64,000 nt of DNA, from NCBI RefSeq assembly GCF_942548115.1, contig NZ_OW824151.1:2294001-2358000 (forward strand), read 5' to 3'. The position numbers and the translations under genes are program-made. Below the pieces are notes generated by a model. The model did no database searches, was not told the DNA's origin, and was given only the letters and a program-made list of their open reading frames with translations. The stretch comes from Aeromicrobium sp. Leaf245. Its GTDB lineage: Bacteria > Actinomycetota > Actinomycetes > Propionibacteriales > Nocardioidaceae. Shown in pieces: positions 62,078 through 64,000 of the stretch. Position 1 is the stretch's first letter; each line of letters starts with the position of its first letter.

Positions 62078-63553
62078 TCAGTCCGTCGGCCAGCTGTGGA
62101 CCGGCTCGTTCGCGTGCATGAGCTCGGCGTAGCGCCGCGTGACGGCCTGCAGCGCCTTCACCCGATCACCGCCGCGCGTGAGCTCGCGCTCGAAGCTGCC
62201 GATGAGCCAGGTCGCCCCGTTGACGCCTCGGATGCAGCGCTGCTCGATGACGTCGAGCAGGCGTCCGGCCACCGGCTCGTCGACGCCCATCTGAGCGAGG
62301 CCCTCGTGGGCCAGGGGCAGCAGGTGGCGCAGCACCAGCTCGCGCGCCGACACGGTGCCGACCGACGGCCAGTACTGGTCCGTCTCGATGCCGACCCGGG
62401 CCGCCTGGTGGAAGTTGTCCTCGGCGGCCTTGAACGACAGCTGCGACCAGACCGGGCGCTCGCTCTGGCGCATCACGTGCACCAGGCCGTAGAAGAGCGC
62501 CGCGTTCGCGAGGGTGTCGACCACGGTCGGCCCGGCCGGCAGCAGCCGGTTCTCGACCCTCAGGTGCGGACGTCCGTCGGCCACGTCGTAGATCGGCCGG
62601 TTCCACCGGTAGACGGTGCCGTTGTGCAGCCGAAGCTCGGCCAGCGACGGCACGCGCCCCGCCTCGAGCTCCGCGAGCGGGTCCTCGTCCTCCACGATCG
62701 GCAGCAGCGCCGGGAAGAAGCGCACGTTCTCCTCGAACAGGTCGAACACCGAGGTGATCCAGCGCTCCCCGAAGAACACGCGGGGGCGGACGCCCTGGGT
62801 CTTGAGCTCCTCGCTGCGGGTGTCGGTGGCCTGCTCGAAGAGCGGGATGCGCGTCTCGTGCCACAGCTGACGGCCGAGCAGGAACGGCGAGTTGGCGCCC
62901 ACCGCGACCTGGACCCCGGCAACGGCCTGGGCTGCGTTCCAGGTCGCCGCGAACTCGTCGGGCTCGACCTGCAGGTGCAGCTGGGTGCTTGTGCACGCGG
63001 CCTCGGGGATGATCGTGTCGGCCGTCGTGGCGAGCCGGTCGACACCGTCGATGACGATCTCGATGTCCTCGCCGCGCGCCGACAGGATCTGGTCCGACAA
63101 CAGGTGGTAGCGCGGGTTGGGCGAGAGCGAGTCGGCGCCGAGGTGCTGCTCGCGCAGCGTGGGCAGCACGCCCACCATCAGCAGCCCCGCCCCCGCTCGC
63201 TCCGCCTTCGACTGCGCCTCGTTGAGGTCACGGCGGACCGTGTCCTCCAGCGTCCGGAAGCCCGCGCCGCTCGCCGGCTGCGGCGGGACGTTGATCTCGA
63301 TGTTGAACAGCCCGAGCTCGGTCTGGAACGCCTCGTCGGCGATCGCCTCGAGCGCCTCGGCGTTCTTCATCGCGGGATCGCCCACCTCGTCGACGAGGTT
63401 GAACTCGATCTCCACACCGATCTGCGGCTCCCCCACCGAGAAGTCTCGCTCGGAGAGCATGCGCGCGAAGACGTCGAGACATCGACGGACCTTCGCTCGA
63501 TAGCGGGTCCGGTCCTCGCGCGTGAAGGACCTGTCGTCGACGTCCTGCCCCAT
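62078..63553 (-). CDS. glutamate-cysteine ligase family 2 (GCS2/YbdK-type) protein
   Basis: A 491-residue protein with the GCS2 layout: SVGEPQIGVEIEFNLVD (Glu residues of the ATP/Mg site), EAFQTELGLFNIEINVPPQPASG, the Thr/Gln/His block ACTSTQLHLQVEPDEFAATWNAAQ, VAVGANSPFLLGRQLWHETRIPLFEQATD, LRLHNGTVYRWNRPIYDV and LRVENRLLPAGPTVVD. It joins an amino acid to the gamma-carboxyl of glutamate or a similar acid with ATP. It is longer than YbdK (about 370 aa) and its substrate is unknown; actinobacteria use mycothiol rather than glutathione. ATG start 6 nt after TAGGGT. Confidence 0.85.
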   Translation of the reverse strand: MGQDVDDRSFTREDRTRYRAKVRRCLDVFARMLSERDFSVGEPQIGVEIEFNLVDEVGDPAMKNAEALEAIADEAFQTELGLFNIEINVPPQPASGAGFRTLEDTVRRDLNEAQSKAERAGAGLLMVGVLPTLREQHLGADSLSPNPRYHLLSDQILSARGEDIEIVIDGVDRLATTADTIIPEAACTSTQLHLQVEPDEFAATWNAAQAVAGVQVAVGANSPFLLGRQLWHETRIPLFEQATDTRSEELKTQGVRPRVFFGERWITSVFDLFEENVRFFPALLPIVEDEDPLAELEAGRVPSLAELRLHNGTVYRWNRPIYDVADGRPHLRVENRLLPAGPTVVDTLANAALFYGLVHVMRQSERPVWSQLSFKAAEDNFHQAARVGIETDQYWPSVGTVSARELVLRHLLPLAHEGLAQMGVDEPVAGRLLDVIEQRCIRGVNGATWLIGSFERELTRGGDRVKALQAVTRRYAELMHANEPVHSWPTD

Positions 63554-63559
63554 GGGGCA

Positions 63560-63565
63560 ACCCTA
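63560..63565 (-). promoter_or_regulatory. -10 box of GCS2-family gene, leaderless
   Basis: TAGGGT on the minus strand, then TGCCCC and the ATG at 63553. Confidence 0.55.
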
Positions 63566-63646
63566 GGGGTCGCGGAGGTCGCGCGCCTCACCGAACGCAC
63601 GCCTCTCCAGGCGGACGTGTCCGTCCCGGTGTCGCGAGGTCGACGG

Positions 63647-64000
63647 TCAGGTCGCGTCGGGCCGCGGACGTGTCGTCTCGGCCAGCTCGGCCAGGGCCGC
63701 ACCGCTCACCAGGTGGTGCAACCGGTCCGGGTGCAGGCCCGCGACGAGGGCGCGCTGGAGGCTCTCGGCCATGTCGAAGCAGGGGTCGGCGGCGCGCGCG
63801 TGCTCGAGGCCCATCATGGCCTGGGCGCCGTCGCCCACCAGGTAGGCGAGGTAGGCGGCCACCGTGTACGGGACCGCGGCGTACGCCGACGGCGCCTGGC
63901 GGGCGAGCTCGCGCCACGCCGGCAGGACCCGTTCCGCCTCGTCCCGGGAGTACAGCGGCCAGAGCCGGTCGCGCACCGCGTGGTGGGTGAGCCAGACGCA
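63647..64000 (-). CDS. DUF4192 protein (5' end outside window)
   Basis: The C-terminal 117 residues are present and the frame stays open to the window edge (CVWLTHHAVRDRLWPLYSRDEAERVLPAWRELARQAPSAYAAVPYTVAAYLAYLVGDGAQAMMGLEHARAADPCFDMAESLQRALVAGL). The RD start, L-x2-LARxAP and the A-x-A/DP-x-x-x-MAExL pattern are those of DUF4192, a helical actinobacterial family of unknown function often near sigA. It ends 82 bp before the TAGGGT box of the GCS2-family gene. Confidence 0.8.
   Translation of the reverse strand, partial: CVWLTHHAVRDRLWPLYSRDEAERVLPAWRELARQAPSAYAAVPYTVAAYLAYLVGDGAQAMMGLEHARAADPCFDMAESLQRALVAGLHPDRLHHLVSGAALAELAETTRPRPDAT

Overview
The window is a GC-rich (roughly 70% or more), densely packed chromosomal segment from an actinobacterium. 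GTG starts, ATGA/GTGA overlaps and short TANNNT boxes 6-8 nt before start codons are common. The gene order sigA - DUF7455 - parE - parC - pat - DUF5998 - sepH - DUF4193 - dut - DUF3710 - OB-fold - DUF3159 - trkA pair - TRAM methyltransferase - acnA - dxs follows the conserved actinobacterial core block (the hrdB to dxs side of Streptomyces). Protein style suggests Nocardioidaceae, perhaps Aeromicrobium-like; this taxonomic placement is inference. I see no tRNA, rRNA, insertion sequence, prophage or CRISPR array.

Layout. 1-4.1 kb: end of a FabG4-like reductase coupled to a MaoC hydratase, a secreted CocE/S15 hydrolase, TesB thioesterase. 4.2-10.0 kb: YjdF-like membrane protein, PAC2 protein, dxs, flavin reductase, PhoD phosphatase. 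10.1-18.6 kb: a complete xylose locus made of xylB-xylA-ROK regulator on the plus strand facing xylF-xylG-xylH-ROK regulator on the minus strand. 18.6-28.3 kb: acnA, an RDD membrane protein, a secreted DUF4394 protein, a TRAM-type RNA methyltransferase preceded by two overlapping micro-ORFs, a KimA-like potassium transporter, and a divergent pair of TrkA proteins. 28.3-29.0 kb: a 660-bp gene-free convergent gap filled with tandem repeats and a 42-bp perfect palindrome. 29.0-35.9 kb: DUF3159, OB-fold, DUF3710, dut, DUF3093, DUF4235, DUF4193, an inositol-monophosphatase-family enzyme, ferrochelatase and an MFS transporter. 35.9-47.9 kb: PutA, a TRIC/UPF0126 channel, SepH, a secreted beta-helix protein, thymidine kinase, a phosphodiesterase-like protein, DUF5998 and a GNAT/acyl-CoA-synthetase-like fusion. 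48.0-64.0 kb: topoisomerase IV (parC and parE), an LprG lipoprotein with a P55-like exporter and a beta-carbonic anhydrase, DUF1707, DUF7455, a secreted phospholipase-D-like protein, small membrane and lipoproteins, the primary sigma factor sigA with an overlapping upstream ORF, a GCS2-family ligase and a partial DUF4192 gene.

How they work together. The xylose genes form an import-isomerise-phosphorylate unit with two candidate repressors. The KimA-like transporter and the two TrkA gating proteins share a divergent promoter region and probably make a potassium-homeostasis module. parC and parE are separated by about 4 kb. Several operons are held together by stop/start overlaps.

Most unusual features: (i) two tandem micro-ORFs before the TRAM methyltransferase that copy its first codons and are chained to it by GTGA overlaps; (ii) a 44-codon ORF with a near-perfect Shine-Dalgarno whose stop overlaps the sigA start; (iii) the repeat-filled gap at 28.3-29.0 kb; (iv) doubled palindromes upstream of acnA and a 22-bp perfect palindrome upstream of the DUF4394 gene; (v) a recurring leaderless-promoter architecture in over a dozen genes.
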